From positions 1,078,982-1,142,981 of the forward strand of contig NZ_JH636049.1 in assembly GCF_000258175.1 (NCBI RefSeq): DNA of 64,000 nucleotides, in the 5' to 3' direction. The translations under genes and the position numbers were made by a program. Shown in pieces: positions 45,501 through 54,501 of this stretch. Each line of letters begins with the position of its first letter. Within the stretch, counting starts at the first letter, position 1. The notes under the pieces were generated by a model that was not told the origin of the DNA, did no database searches, and was given only the letters and a program-made list of their open reading frames with translations. This DNA comes from Saccharomonospora xinjiangensis XJ-54. Its GTDB lineage: Bacteria; Actinomycetota; Actinomycetes; Mycobacteriales; Pseudonocardiaceae.

Positions 45501-48380
45501 GTGTCCACGGCCACGATGGCAACAACAAACTCGAAGCAACCCGAAAACTGGCGAGGAGATCCCTTGGCCCCCCAGAACGACGAGGCCGGGCGCGGCGCCA
45601 CCGCAGGCGCCTCCGGCCAGGGAGCACCGGCGCGTGTCCGCGTCATCCGCGACGGACTGGCGGCGCACTTGCCCGACATCGACCCGGAGGAGACGTCGGA
45701 ATGGCTCGACTCCTTCGACGCCGCACTGGCGAGGGGCGGTCAACAGCGCGCGAGGTACCTGCTGCTGAGGATGCTGGAGCGCGCCCGTGAGCGCAATGTG
45801 GGCGTGCCCCCGCTCACGACAACCGACTACGTCAACACCATTCCCACGGAGAACGAGCCGTGGTTCCCCGGCGACGAGGAACTGGAGCGCCGCTACCGCG
45901 CGTTCATCCGCTGGAACGCCGCGATCATGGTGCACAGGGCACAGCGGCCAGGTGTCGGCGTCGGCGGACACATCTCGACCTACGCCTCCTCCGCGGCGCT
46001 CTACGAGGTGGGCTTCAACCACTTCTTCCGCGGCAAGGACCATTCAGGCGGCGGCGATCAGATCTTCATCCAGGGTCACGCCTCCCCCGGCATCTACGCG
46101 AGGGCGTTCCTCGAAGGACGGCTCACCGCCGAGCAACTCGACGGGTTCCGGCAGGAACTCTCCCACGCGGGCGAAGGCGGCGGCCTCCCGTCGTACCCGC
46201 ACCCGAGACTGATGCCGGACTTCTGGGAGTACCCCACGGTGTCGATGGGGCTCGGCCCCATGAACGCGATCTACCAGGCGCGGTTCAACCGTTACCTGCA
46301 CGCGCGCGGCATCAAGGACACCAGCGACCAGCACGTCTGGGCCTTCCTCGGCGACGGCGAGATGGACGAGCCCGAGTCGCGCGGCCTCATCCACGTCGCG
46401 GCGGGCGAGGGGCTCGACAACCTCACGTTCGTCATCAACTGCAACCTTCAGCGGCTCGACGGGCCCGTCCGCGGCAACGGCAAGATCATCCAGGAGCTGG
46501 AGGCGTACTTCCGAGGCGCGGGCTGGAACGTCATCAAGGTCATCTGGGGCCGTGAGTGGGACGCGCTGCTGCACGCCGACCGCGACGGCGCGCTGGTCAA
46601 CCTCATGAACCAGACACCGGACGGCGACTACCAGACCTACAAGGCCAACGACGGCGCGTACGTGAGAGAGCACTTCTTCGGTCGCGACCCCCGCACGAAG
46701 GAGCTGGTGAAGAACCTCACCGACACCCAGATCTGGAACCTCAAGCGCGGCGGCCACGACTACCGCAAGGTCTACGCCGCGTACAAGGCGGCGATGGAAC
46801 ACCACGGCCAGCCCACGGTGATCCTCGCCCACACGATCAAGGGTTACGGGCTCGGCCCGGCCTTCGAGGGCCGCAACGCCACCCACCAGATGAAGAAGCT
46901 GACGCTCGACGACCTCAAGCTGTTCCGGGACGCCCAGCGCATCCCGATCAGCGACGAGGAGCTGGAGCGGGACCCGAAGCTTCCGCCGTACTACCACCCG
47001 GGTGAGGACTCGCCCGAGATCCAGTACCTGAAGGGTCGCAGGCAGGCACTCGGTGGCTACCTGCCGGAGCGCAGGTCGAACGCCAAGCCGCTCGTGCTGC
47101 CCGGCGACAAGGTGTACGAGGCCATCAGGAAGGGCTCGGGCAAGCAGGACGTGGCCACCACGATGGCGTTCGTGCGGCTGGTCCGTGAGCTGGCGAAGGA
47201 CCCGGAGGTCGGGCACCGGCTCGTGCCGATCATCCCCGACGAGGCGCGGACGTTCGGCCTCGACTCGATGTTCCCGACGGCGAAGATCTACAACCCGCAG
47301 GGGCAGAACTACACGTCGGTCGATGCGCAGTTGATGCTCGCCTACAAGGAGTCGGAACACGGGCAACTCCTGCACGAGGGCATCAACGAGGCGGGCTCGA
47401 CGGCGTCGTTCACCGCGGCGGGCACGTCGTACGCCACGCACGGCGAGCCGATGATCCCGATCTACATCTTCTACTCGATGTTCGGCTTCCAGCGCACGGG
47501 CGACGGGCTGTACGCCGCCGCCGACCAGATGGCGCGTGGCTTCGTCCTCGGAGCCACTGCAGGCAGGACCACGCTCACCGGCGAGGGCCTCCAGCACGCG
47601 GACGGGCACTCCCAGTTGCTGGCGGCGACCAACCCGGCCGTGGTGGCCTACGACCCCGCGTGGTCGTTCGAGATCGCCCACATCGTCCGTGACGGCCTGC
47701 GCCGCATGTACGGCGAGACGGGACCGGACGGCAACGGTGAGAACGTCTTCTACTACCTCACCGTGTACAACGAGCCGTACCAGCAGCCTGCCGAGCCGGA
47801 GAACCTCGATGTGGACGGCCTGCTCAAGGGCCTCTACCTCTACAGGCAGGCTCCCGAGGGAACGGGGCCGAAGGCGCAGCTTCTCGTGTCGGGCGTGACC
47901 ATGCCCGAGGCGCTAAGGGCGCAGCGGATGCTGGCCGAGGAGTGGAACGTGGGCGCCGACGTGTGGTCGGCCACCTCGTGGACGGAGCTGCGCAGGGAGG
48001 CCGTCGAGGTCGATCGCGACAACTTCCTCCACCCCGCCGACTCGCCAAGGGTGCCGTACGTGACGCGGACGCTGTCCGGCACGGAGGGCCCCGTGGTGGC
48101 CGTCTCCGACTGGATGCGCGCCGTGCCCGACCTGATCCGCCCCTGGGTGCCCGGCGACATGCTCACGCTCGGCACCGACGGTTTCGGGTTCTCGGACACC
48201 CGTCCCGCCGCGCGCCGTCACTTCCTCGTCGATGCCGAGTCGATCACGGTCGGGGTGCTCACCATGCTCGCCCGCCGAGGCGAGGTACCGCAGGACAAGG
48301 TCGTCGAGGCCGCGCGGAAGTACCAGATCCACGACGTCATGGCCGCGGGCCCACAGACCTCGGACTCCGGCGTGGCGTGA
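45501..48380 (+). CDS. aceE: pyruvate dehydrogenase E1 component, homodimeric
   Basis: 959 residues, the large single-chain E1. The thiamine-diphosphate motif is [10 protein letters not shown] with [16 protein letters not shown] behind it, and the active-site His is in [19 protein letters not shown]. It decarboxylates pyruvate and acetylates the lipoyl domains of the E2 at 24.5 kb, with lpd as E3. GTG 45501 has CGGAG close upstream; ATG 45516 is an alternative. A 17-bp-stem terminator follows. Upstream of the fatty acid synthesis genes it feeds. Confidence 0.96.
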   Translation: MSTATMATTNSKQPENWRGDPLAPQNDEAGRGATAGASGQGAPARVRVIRDGLAAHLPDIDPEETSEWLDSFDAALARGGQQRARYLLLRMLERARERNVGVPPLTTTDYVNTIPTENEPWFPGDEELERRYRAFIRWNAAIMVHRAQRPGVGVGGHISTYASSAALYEVGFNHFFRGKDHSGGGDQIFIQGHASPGIYARAFLEGRLTAEQLDGFRQELSHAGEGGGLPSYPHPRLMPDFWEYPTVSMGLGPMNAIYQARFNRYLHARGIKDTSDQHVWAFLGDGEMDEPESRGLIHVAAGEGLDNLTFVINCNLQRLDGPVRGNGKIIQELEAYFRGAGWNVIKVIWGREWDALLHADRDGALVNLMNQTPDGDYQTYKANDGAYVREHFFGRDPRTKELVKNLTDTQIWNLKRGGHDYRKVYAAYKAAMEHHGQPTVILAHTIKGYGLGPAFEGRNATHQMKKLTLDDLKLFRDAQRIPISDEELERDPKLPPYYHPGEDSPEIQYLKGRRQALGGYLPERRSNAKPLVLPGDKVYEAIRKGSGKQDVATTMAFVRLVRELAKDPEVGHRLVPIIPDEARTFGLDSMFPTAKIYNPQGQNYTSVDAQLMLAYKESEHGQLLHEGINEAGSTASFTAAGTSYATHGEPMIPIYIFYSMFGFQRTGDGLYAAADQMARGFVLGATAGRTTLTGEGLQHADGHSQLLAATNPAVVAYDPAWSFEIAHIVRDGLRRMYGETGPDGNGENVFYYLTVYNEPYQQPAEPENLDVDGLLKGLYLYRQAPEGTGPKAQLLVSGVTMPEALRAQRMLAEEWNVGADVWSATSWTELRREAVEVDRDNFLHPADSPRVPYVTRTLSGTEGPVVAVSDWMRAVPDLIRPWVPGDMLTLGTDGFGFSDTRPAARRHFLVDAESITVGVLTMLARRGEVPQDKVVEAARKYQIHDVMAAGPQTSDSGVA

Positions 48381-48504
48381 CCCCTCCGGGTGTCCGATGT
48401 GGATGCTCAGAATCTCCGTCACCGGAACTCACGAACGGGTGAGTCCGGTGGCGGGCGATGATCTGGAAGTCCATAGTGGATACACCGGTGGGGACCGGGG
48501 AAGT

Positions 48505-48547
48505 GAGACCGCCCGGCGCGCTCGAACACGGCGCGCCGGGCGGTCTC
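48505..48547 (+). terminator. strong terminator of aceE
   Basis: GAGACCGCCCGGCGCGC (48505-48521) pairs perfectly over 17 bp with GCGCGCCGGGCGGTCTC (48531-48547); 9-base loop. Confidence 0.88.
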
Positions 48548-48643
48548 GTCTCTGCCCCTTCTGAAGCCCTCGGCGGCTTCCGGAGTACCTCGGCCGTGCG
48601 GTCCAGGCTTTCCGGACGTCCCCGCGTAGGATTCGGCACCAGC

Positions 48644-49879
48644 ATGTCCACCGAACGTTCTCAGGTCCCGGCGAACCCGCCGCCGCAGCGCTCGCCGTCT
48701 CGGCACGAACTGTCCGAGGCGACGCTTCGCGCGCTGGAACGTGCCTCGGGGCGGCTCGCCAAGGCGAGCGTCGCCGCCATCGAGGAACGACTGCCCTGGT
48801 TCACGAGGATGCCCGCCGACCAGCGCGCGAGCATTCTGCTGATCACCCAGGCAGGCGCGGCCGGGTTCGTCAGATGGATGCGCGACTCGCAGGAGGCCCT
48901 CAAGCTGACCACCGAGGCGTTCCGCTCCGCGCCGAGGGAGCTCTCCCGCTGGATCAGCCTCCGCCAGACCGTCGAGATCGTCCGCCTCGCCGTTGACGTG
49001 TTCGAGGAGCAGCTGCCCCGGTTCGCCGCCGACGAGTCCGAGCGCGCCGCGCTCACCGAGGGCATCCTCCGCTACGGCAGGGAGATCGCGTTCGCGGCGG
49101 CCAACTCCTACGCCGCGGCTGCGGAGGCAAGGGGCGCGTGGGACGCCCGCCTCGAGGCGCTCGTCGTGGACGGCGTCGTCCGGGGAGACGCCGAGGAATC
49201 CGTGCTCTCGCGGGCCGCGGCACTGGGCTGGGACCCCGCCGCCGACGCCACCGTCCTGGTGGGTAACCCGCCGTCGGACGATCCTCCCTCCGTGGTGTTC
49301 GAGGTGCGCAGCAAGGCGGCCCGCGTCGGCAGGCCGGTGCTGCTCGGGGTGCAGGGTTCACGGCTGGTCGTCGTGGTGGCCGGTCCGACGGAGGGCACGG
49401 CGAAGGACGCGGAGATCCTGCCAGCACTCGCCACCGCGTTCGCCGAGGGCCCTGTCGTCGCGGGCCCCACGGTCGGCAGCCTCGCCGAGGCACACCGCAG
49501 CGCAGCGGAGGCGCTCTCCGGCCTGAGGGCCGTCGTCGGCTGGCCCTCGGCGCCGCGCCCAGCGCGGTCGATCGATCTGCTGCCGGAGCGTGCGCTCGCG
49601 GGCGACGCGGAAGCGGAGCGGGTGCTCGTCGAGGAGATCGCCCGACCGCTCGAACAGGCGGGTCCGGCGCTGCTGGAGACGATCGAGACCTATCTGGAGA
49701 CCGGTGGGGTGCTCGAAACGTGTGCCCGCCAGTTGTTCGTTCACCCCAACACCGTGCGATACCGCTTGAAGAAGGCCGCCGAACTCACCGGGCGCAACGC
49801 CGCCGACCCTCGCGACGCGCTCGTGCTGCGGACTGCCCTGACCGTGGGACGGTTGGCCCGCTCCCGGGGCTTGTGGTGA
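48644..49879 (+). CDS. fasR: PucR/CdaR-type regulator of fatty acid synthesis
   Basis: 411 residues. The C-terminal PucR helix-turn-helix is ETCARQLFVHPNTVRYRLKK; the middle is a GGDEF-like CdaR sensory region. It sits directly upstream of fabD-fabH-acpP-fabF, the position of Streptomyces FasR, a PucR-like activator of that operon, and of Rv2242. Regulation of fab genes is therefore inferred from context and homologues. ATG 48644 is preceded by TAGGAT (48627-48632) giving a 4-5-base leader. Confidence 0.88.
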   Translation: MSTERSQVPANPPPQRSPSRHELSEATLRALERASGRLAKASVAAIEERLPWFTRMPADQRASILLITQAGAAGFVRWMRDSQEALKLTTEAFRSAPRELSRWISLRQTVEIVRLAVDVFEEQLPRFAADESERAALTEGILRYGREIAFAAANSYAAAAEARGAWDARLEALVVDGVVRGDAEESVLSRAAALGWDPAADATVLVGNPPSDDPPSVVFEVRSKAARVGRPVLLGVQGSRLVVVVAGPTEGTAKDAEILPALATAFAEGPVVAGPTVGSLAEAHRSAAEALSGLRAVVGWPSAPRPARSIDLLPERALAGDAEAERVLVEEIARPLEQAGPALLETIETYLETGGVLETCARQLFVHPNTVRYRLKKAAELTGRNAADPRDALVLRTALTVGRLARSRGLW

Positions 49880-49903
49880 TCGCCGTCTCTCCGAATCGGT
49901 GAG

Positions 49904-49922
49904 GCGCGACACAACGTCGCGC
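49904..49922. promoter_or_regulatory. palindrome in the fab promoter, candidate FasR site
   Basis: GCGCGAC (49904-49910) and GTCGCGC (49916-49922) flank ACAAC, centred about 23 bases upstream of the -10 TAGGGT. Confidence 0.45.
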
Positions 49923-49935
49923 GCATCACACACCA

Positions 49936-49941
49936 TAGGGT
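49936..49941 (+). promoter_or_regulatory. -10 element of the fab operon
   Basis: TAGGGT in CACACCATAGGGTCG; it would give a leader of about 85 bases before fabD. Confidence 0.45.
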
Positions 49942-50032
49942 CGCTCTTTGTAGGGAGTCCACAACCCGATTCGAAGGACTTGGTGACTGGGAGGCATGCC
50001 ACCGGACACCACGATCCGTGTTCCCTACAGGA

Positions 50033-50935
50033 GTGACCACCGCTCTCCTCTGCCCCGGACAGGGTTCCCAGAACCCCGGCATGCTTTCGCCCTGGCTCGA
50101 ACTCGACGGAGCGCGCGACCGCGTCGCGCAGTGGTCGGAGAACTGCGGTCTCGATCTCGTACACCTCGGCACCGAGGCCACCGCCGAGGAGATCCAGGAC
50201 ACCGCGGTCGCCCAGCCGCTCATCGTCGCCGCGTCGCTTCTCGCGTTCGAGTACCTGCCCGCGAGGCTGCCCGCCGACGCTCCGGTCGCCGGCCACTCGG
50301 TGGGTGAGCTGGCCGCCGCGGCCATCGCCGGTGTGCTCACCGCGAACGACGCCGTGGCGCTGGCCGCCGTGCGTGGCGCCGAGATGGCAGCCGCGTGTGC
50401 GGCCGAGCCGACGGGCATGGCCGCCGTGATGCTCGGTGCTCCCGACGAAGTCGTGGCCTGGCTGCGTGACAACGGGCTGGAGGCCGCCAACCAGAACGGC
50501 GCTGGCCAGATCGTCGCCTCCGGAGCGGCCGACGCCATCGAACGTATCGTGGCCGAACCGCTGCCCGGCACCAAGGTCAGGGCACTGAAGGTGGCAGGCG
50601 CGTTCCACACGAAGTACATGGCCTCGGCCGAGGAGGCCCTGCGCGTCCACGCGAGCAAGCTCACGCCGTCCGACCCCACGCGGCCCCTGCTCTCCAACGC
50701 CGACGGCGGCCTGATCTCCAGCGGGGCGAAGTACCTCGACAGGCTCGTCTCCCAGGTGACCCGTCCCGTGCGGTGGGACCTGACAATGCACACGCTCGCC
50801 CAGCTGGGAGTCGAGCGGACGATCGAGCTGCCCCCTGCGGGAACCCTGACAGGGCTCGTGAAGAGGGAGCTGAAGGGCACCGTCACCATTCCGTTCGCCG
50901 TGAAGGCGCCCGCGAACCTCGAGGAGCTGGCATGA
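50033..50935 (+). CDS. fabD: malonyl-CoA:ACP malonyltransferase
   Basis: 300 residues. Loads malonyl units on AcpP. Visible are PGQGSQNPGML at the N-terminus, the active-site Ser89 in GHSVG, GAFHTKYM with the catalytic His, and the terminal promoter-type tail. GTG 50033 aligns with the family N-terminus (MIALLAPGQGSQ in M. tuberculosis); GTG 50018 would add five residues. First gene of fabD-fabH-acpP-fabF; coupled to fabH by ATGA. Confidence 0.95.
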   Translation: MTTALLCPGQGSQNPGMLSPWLELDGARDRVAQWSENCGLDLVHLGTEATAEEIQDTAVAQPLIVAASLLAFEYLPARLPADAPVAGHSVGELAAAAIAGVLTANDAVALAAVRGAEMAAACAAEPTGMAAVMLGAPDEVVAWLRDNGLEAANQNGAGQIVASGAADAIERIVAEPLPGTKVRALKVAGAFHTKYMASAEEALRVHASKLTPSDPTRPLLSNADGGLISSGAKYLDRLVSQVTRPVRWDLTMHTLAQLGVERTIELPPAGTLTGLVKRELKGTVTIPFAVKAPANLEELA

Positions 50936-51912
50936 GCCGTCCGACGCTCACGCTCGCGCAGGGCGCGAAGGCCACGAGAGTGCTCGGGGTCGGCAGCACG
51001 CAGCCCGACCGGATCGTCACGAACGACGAGCTGTCCGAGCACATGGACACCAACGACCAGTGGATCAGGGACCGCGTCGGCATCGTCGAGCGCCGGTTCG
51101 CCGCGGAGGACGAGCGGCTGGTCGATATGGCCGTCACGGCGGGAGCGAAGGCACTCGCCGACGCGGGAGTCGCCCCGTCCGAAGTGGACACGGTCATCGT
51201 GCCGAACTGCACCATGCCCGCGCCCATCCCGAACGCGGCGGCACAGGTGGCCGACCGCATCGGCATCAAGGCAGCTGGCGCGTTCGACCTCAACGCCGCG
51301 TGCGCCGGGTTCTGCTACGGCCTCGGCGTCGCCTCCGACCTCATCCGGGCCGGATCGGCGAGGAAGGTGCTCGTGATCGGCGCCGAGAAACTCACCGATG
51401 TCGTTGACCCGGCCGATCGTTCGACGGCGATCATCTTCGCCGACGGAGCAGGCGCGGCGCTCGTCGGGCCTTCCGAGGAACCCGGTATCGGCCCCGTGGC
51501 ATGGGGCAGCGCGGGCGATCTCGTTGACATGATCTACATGCGGGACAACCGCTACATCTTCCAAGAAGGCCAGCCAGTGTTCCGCTGGGCGACGACGCAG
51601 ATCGCCCCGGTGGCGATGCGGGCCGTCGAGCTGGCTGGACTGGAATTGTCCGACATCGACGTACTCATCCCTCACCAGGCCAACCTGCGCATCGTCGAGG
51701 CCATCGCCAAGCGGCTGCGCGCGAAGGGCGCGCGCGACGACATGGTCGTGGCCGACGACATCCGGTACTCGGGCAACACCTCGTCGGCGTCCATCCCGAT
51801 GGCGCTCGATCACATGCGCGCCGCCGGCACTGTGAAGCGCGGCGACGTCGTGCTGACCGTCGGCTTCGGGGCGGGACTTTCCTACGCGGGGCAAGTGCTC
51901 GTCTGCCCCTGA
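50932..51912 (+). CDS. fabH: beta-ketoacyl-ACP synthase III
   Basis: 326 residues. Starts fatty acid elongation by condensing an acyl-CoA primer with malonyl-AcpP. Catalytic triad Cys124 (NAACAGFCYG), His248 (IPHQAN) and Asn282 (YSGNTSS). The start ATG overlaps the fabD stop by four bases. Location inside the fab operon is as in Streptomyces; in M. tuberculosis fabH is elsewhere. Confidence 0.96.
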   Translation: MSRPTLTLAQGAKATRVLGVGSTQPDRIVTNDELSEHMDTNDQWIRDRVGIVERRFAAEDERLVDMAVTAGAKALADAGVAPSEVDTVIVPNCTMPAPIPNAAAQVADRIGIKAAGAFDLNAACAGFCYGLGVASDLIRAGSARKVLVIGAEKLTDVVDPADRSTAIIFADGAGAALVGPSEEPGIGPVAWGSAGDLVDMIYMRDNRYIFQEGQPVFRWATTQIAPVAMRAVELAGLELSDIDVLIPHQANLRIVEAIAKRLRAKGARDDMVVADDIRYSGNTSSASIPMALDHMRAAGTVKRGDVVLTVGFGAGLSYAGQVLVCP

Positions 51913-51991
51913 CCACCACGTGGTACCACTGACGCCGACGGCGCAAGACCCGTCGCGACTCGAAAAGCGAAAACCGCAGAAAGGAAACCCA

Positions 51992-52237
51992 GTGGCAGAC
52001 AAGAACGAGATCCTGGCAGGCCTCGGCGAGATCGTCGAGGAGGTCGCCGGTGTGGCAGCCGACGACGTCACCTCGGAGAAGTCCTTCGTGGACGACCTCG
52101 ACATCGACTCGCTGTCCATGGTCGAGATCGCCGTGCAGGCCGAGGACAAGTTCGGTGTGAAGATCCCGGACGACGAGCTGGCCAACCTGAAGACGGTGGG
52201 CGACGCCGTGGACTACGTCGCGGCCAACGCGAAGTAG
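51992..52237 (+). CDS. acpP: acyl carrier protein
   Basis: 81-residue acidic ACP. Phosphopantetheine attaches at Ser40 in DLDIDSLSMVEI. No C-terminal extension of the mycobacterial AcpM type. GTG 51992 has AAAGGAAA about 9 bases upstream. It carries acyl chains for FabD, FabH and FabF and supplies octanoate for lipB. Confidence 0.96.
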   Translation: MADKNEILAGLGEIVEEVAGVAADDVTSEKSFVDDLDIDSLSMVEIAVQAEDKFGVKIPDDELANLKTVGDAVDYVAANAK

Positions 52238-52269
52238 AGCTTCTCGCTAGACACCTCGGGGAGACACCA

Positions 52270-53517
52270 ATGAGCAACATCGACGTCGTGATCACCGGCC
52301 TCGGCGCAACCACACCGCTCGGTGCGGACGTCCCCTCGACCTGGGACGGTCTGCTTGAGGGCCGGAGCGGGGTCCGCACCCTCGACGCCGAGTGGGTCGA
52401 GAGGATCGACCTGCCGGTGAAGATCGGCGCCGTGCTCGCCGAGGAGCCGACGGTGAAGATCCCGCGCGTGCAGGCCCGCAGGCTCGACCGTTGTGAGCAG
52501 GTCGCCCTGCTCGCCGCGCGCGAGGCGTGGGCCGACGCCGGTTTCGAGCCGCCGACGCACGAGTCGCAGGACGTCGATCCCGAGCGGCTCGGCGTCTCGA
52601 TCGGCTCGGGGATCGGGGGTCCTGTCACGCTGCTGAACCAGGACGACCTGCTGGAGCAGCACGGCATCCGGAAGGTGTCACCGCTGACGGTGCCGATGTT
52701 GATGCCCAACGGGCCAGCCGCGCACGTGGGCATCGACCTGCTGGCCCGAGCCGGGGTGCATTCCCCGGCCTCGGCGTGCGCGTCGGGTGCCGAGGGAATC
52801 GCCGTCGGCGTTCAGATGATCCAGTCGGGGCGTGCCGACGTCGTGGTCGCGGGTGGCGCGGAGGCCTGCATCGCCCCGATCACCATCGCGGGGTTCGCGC
52901 AGGCACGCACCGTCTCGACCCGAAACGACGAGCCCGAGCGGGCGTCGCGGCCGTTCGACGCCCACCGTGACGGTTTCGTCCTCGGCGAGGGCGCCGGTGC
53001 GGTGGTGCTGGAGCGTGCTGACAGGGCAGCCGCGCGTGGTGCACGGGTGTACGCACGGCTGGGGGGTTACGGCATCACGTCCGACGCCTACCACATCACG
53101 GGAAACCATCCCGAGGGCATCGGCCAGATCGCCGCGATGACGCAGGCCATGCGGATGGCCGACCTCTCGGGCTCCGACGTGGGCCACGTCAACGCCCATG
53201 CCACCTCCACGGTCGTCGGTGACGTCGGCGAAGCCGCGGCGATCCGCAAGGCTGTCGGCGACCACCCTGTGGTGACGGCTCCGAAGGGCGCACTCGGACA
53301 CCTGGTGGGCGGCGCGGGCGCCGTCGAGAGCATCGTAACGATCTTGTCGATCTACCACGGCATCGTGCCTGCCACGCTGAACCTGGAGAACCTCGATCCG
53401 AAGGTGCAGCTGGACGTCGTGTCCGGCGAGCCCCGCAAGATCGACCTCACCGCGGCCATCAGCAACTCGTTCGGCTTCGGCGGCCACAACACGGCACTGC
53501 TGTACCAGAAGGCGTAA
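52270..53517 (+). CDS. fabF: beta-ketoacyl-ACP synthase II
   Basis: 415 residues, KAS I/II type. Triad Cys170 (PASACASGAEG), His310 (NAHATST) and His344 (KGALGHLVGGAG), and the C-terminal NSFGFGGHNTALL. Elongates acyl-AcpP; orthologous to mycobacterial KasA/KasB, but only one copy here. GGGGAG lies 6 bases before ATG 52270. Last gene of the operon, followed by a strong terminator. Confidence 0.96.
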   Translation: MSNIDVVITGLGATTPLGADVPSTWDGLLEGRSGVRTLDAEWVERIDLPVKIGAVLAEEPTVKIPRVQARRLDRCEQVALLAAREAWADAGFEPPTHESQDVDPERLGVSIGSGIGGPVTLLNQDDLLEQHGIRKVSPLTVPMLMPNGPAAHVGIDLLARAGVHSPASACASGAEGIAVGVQMIQSGRADVVVAGGAEACIAPITIAGFAQARTVSTRNDEPERASRPFDAHRDGFVLGEGAGAVVLERADRAAARGARVYARLGGYGITSDAYHITGNHPEGIGQIAAMTQAMRMADLSGSDVGHVNAHATSTVVGDVGEAAAIRKAVGDHPVVTAPKGALGHLVGGAGAVESIVTILSIYHGIVPATLNLENLDPKVQLDVVSGEPRKIDLTAAISNSFGFGGHNTALLYQKA

Positions 53518-53547
53518 GGGCGGCCCGCAGCCCTGAGACCACGCAGG

Positions 53548-53592
53548 AAGGCCACCTCGGCAGCGTCCGACGACGCTCCCCGAGGTGGCCTT
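53548..53592. terminator. bidirectional terminator of the fab operon
   Basis: AAGGCCACCTCGG (53548-53560) pairs with CCGAGGTGGCCTT (53580-53592), with an inner AGCGTC/GACGCT stem on a CGAC loop. It lies between fabF and the converging DUF3145 gene. Confidence 0.9.
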
Positions 53593-53640
53593 TCGGCGCT
53601 GTCCGCTGTACTTCGGGGCGTGCGGGCCTGCCGCGAAAGG

Positions 53641-54132
53641 TCAGCCCACCTGGTGAAGCCAGGTGACGGGCGCGCCGTCACCCGCGTGCCGGAACGGTTC
53701 GAGTGCCTCGTCCCAGCTCGACCCGAGCACTTTGTCGAGTTCGTGGGCGAGTTGCTCACCGGCACGGCTTTTTGACACCAGGCTGCGCAGGCGATCCTCA
53801 CCCACCACGATGTCGCCGTTGGCGCTCGTGCGGGCATGCCACAACCCCAGGCCGGGCGCGTAGCAGAATCGCTGTCCGTCCACTCCGGGGCTCGGCTCCT
53901 CGGTGATCTCGAAACGCACCATCGGCCACGCCTTCAGAGCAGCGGCGAGCTTGCCACCGGTACCCACGGGCGCGCGCCAGTCACATTCGGCGCGCAATTG
54001 ACCGGGCGCCGCGGGCTGGGCCGTCCATTGGAGATCGACCCGGCCACCGAGCGCACCGGAAATCGCCCACTCGACGTGCGGGCAAACCGCAGACGGCGAC
54101 GAGTGGACGTACACAACGCCACGAGTGCTCAC
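53641..54132 (-). CDS. DUF3145 family protein
   Basis: 163 residues. Strong match to the actinobacterial DUF3145 pattern: VVYVHSSPSAVCPHVEWAIS, PAAPGQLRAECDW, WPMVRFEITEEPSPGVDGQR and ANGDIVVGEDRLR. Soluble, no known function. GGAGG lies 6 bases before GTG 54132. Converges on fabF. Confidence 0.9.
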   Translation of the reverse strand: MSTRGVVYVHSSPSAVCPHVEWAISGALGGRVDLQWTAQPAAPGQLRAECDWRAPVGTGGKLAAALKAWPMVRFEITEEPSPGVDGQRFCYAPGLGLWHARTSANGDIVVGEDRLRSLVSKSRAGEQLAHELDKVLGSSWDEALEPFRHAGDGAPVTWLHQVG

Positions 54133-54501
54133 TGCTGACCTCCGCTACTCGACGAGGGGCGTCTTCCCCTACGACCTCGTCCGTGAAGCGGATTAATCAA
54201 CCCGCGGCGACTCCCTCGTTATTCTGCACGCGCCTCACCCGTTTGGCCACATGAGCACCAGAAATCACACCACGGTGCCGTCCTGCTAGGCGAAATGCTC
54301 AATTCGAGCGCGCCAACTCTACGCCGGGCAGATCGCGGCGAGTGGCCACCACACTCGCTACTCACACCCAATACCGAACGGTAGCCGCCATTTCGGTGAC
54401 CGTAATCACCGCGCCGGTTACGGTGCGCTCATACTGCGCGGTGCGTCGAGGCGGGGTCGGCTATAAACGCATATCGAGACAGCCGGTGAGGGAGGGGCCA
54501 C
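54133..54501. other. AT-richer intergenic region with CGGT/ACCG dyads
   Basis: 369 bases without a convincing gene. Near its right end are three dyads: TACCGAACGGTA (54372-54383), CGGTGACCG (54394-54402), and ACCGTAA with TTACGGT (54399-54424). A possible -10 TATAAA lies near 54463, before the gene at 54502. Confidence 0.5.

Noticed and set aside
46044..47681. 545-codon minus-strand frame opposite aceE
   Set aside because: Antisense shadow of a highly conserved gene with no recognisable motif or ribosome site.
49996..50307. ATG frame preceded by GGGAGG before fabD
   Set aside because: The ribosome site is one base from the ATG, and the frame runs out of phase across fabD with shadow composition.
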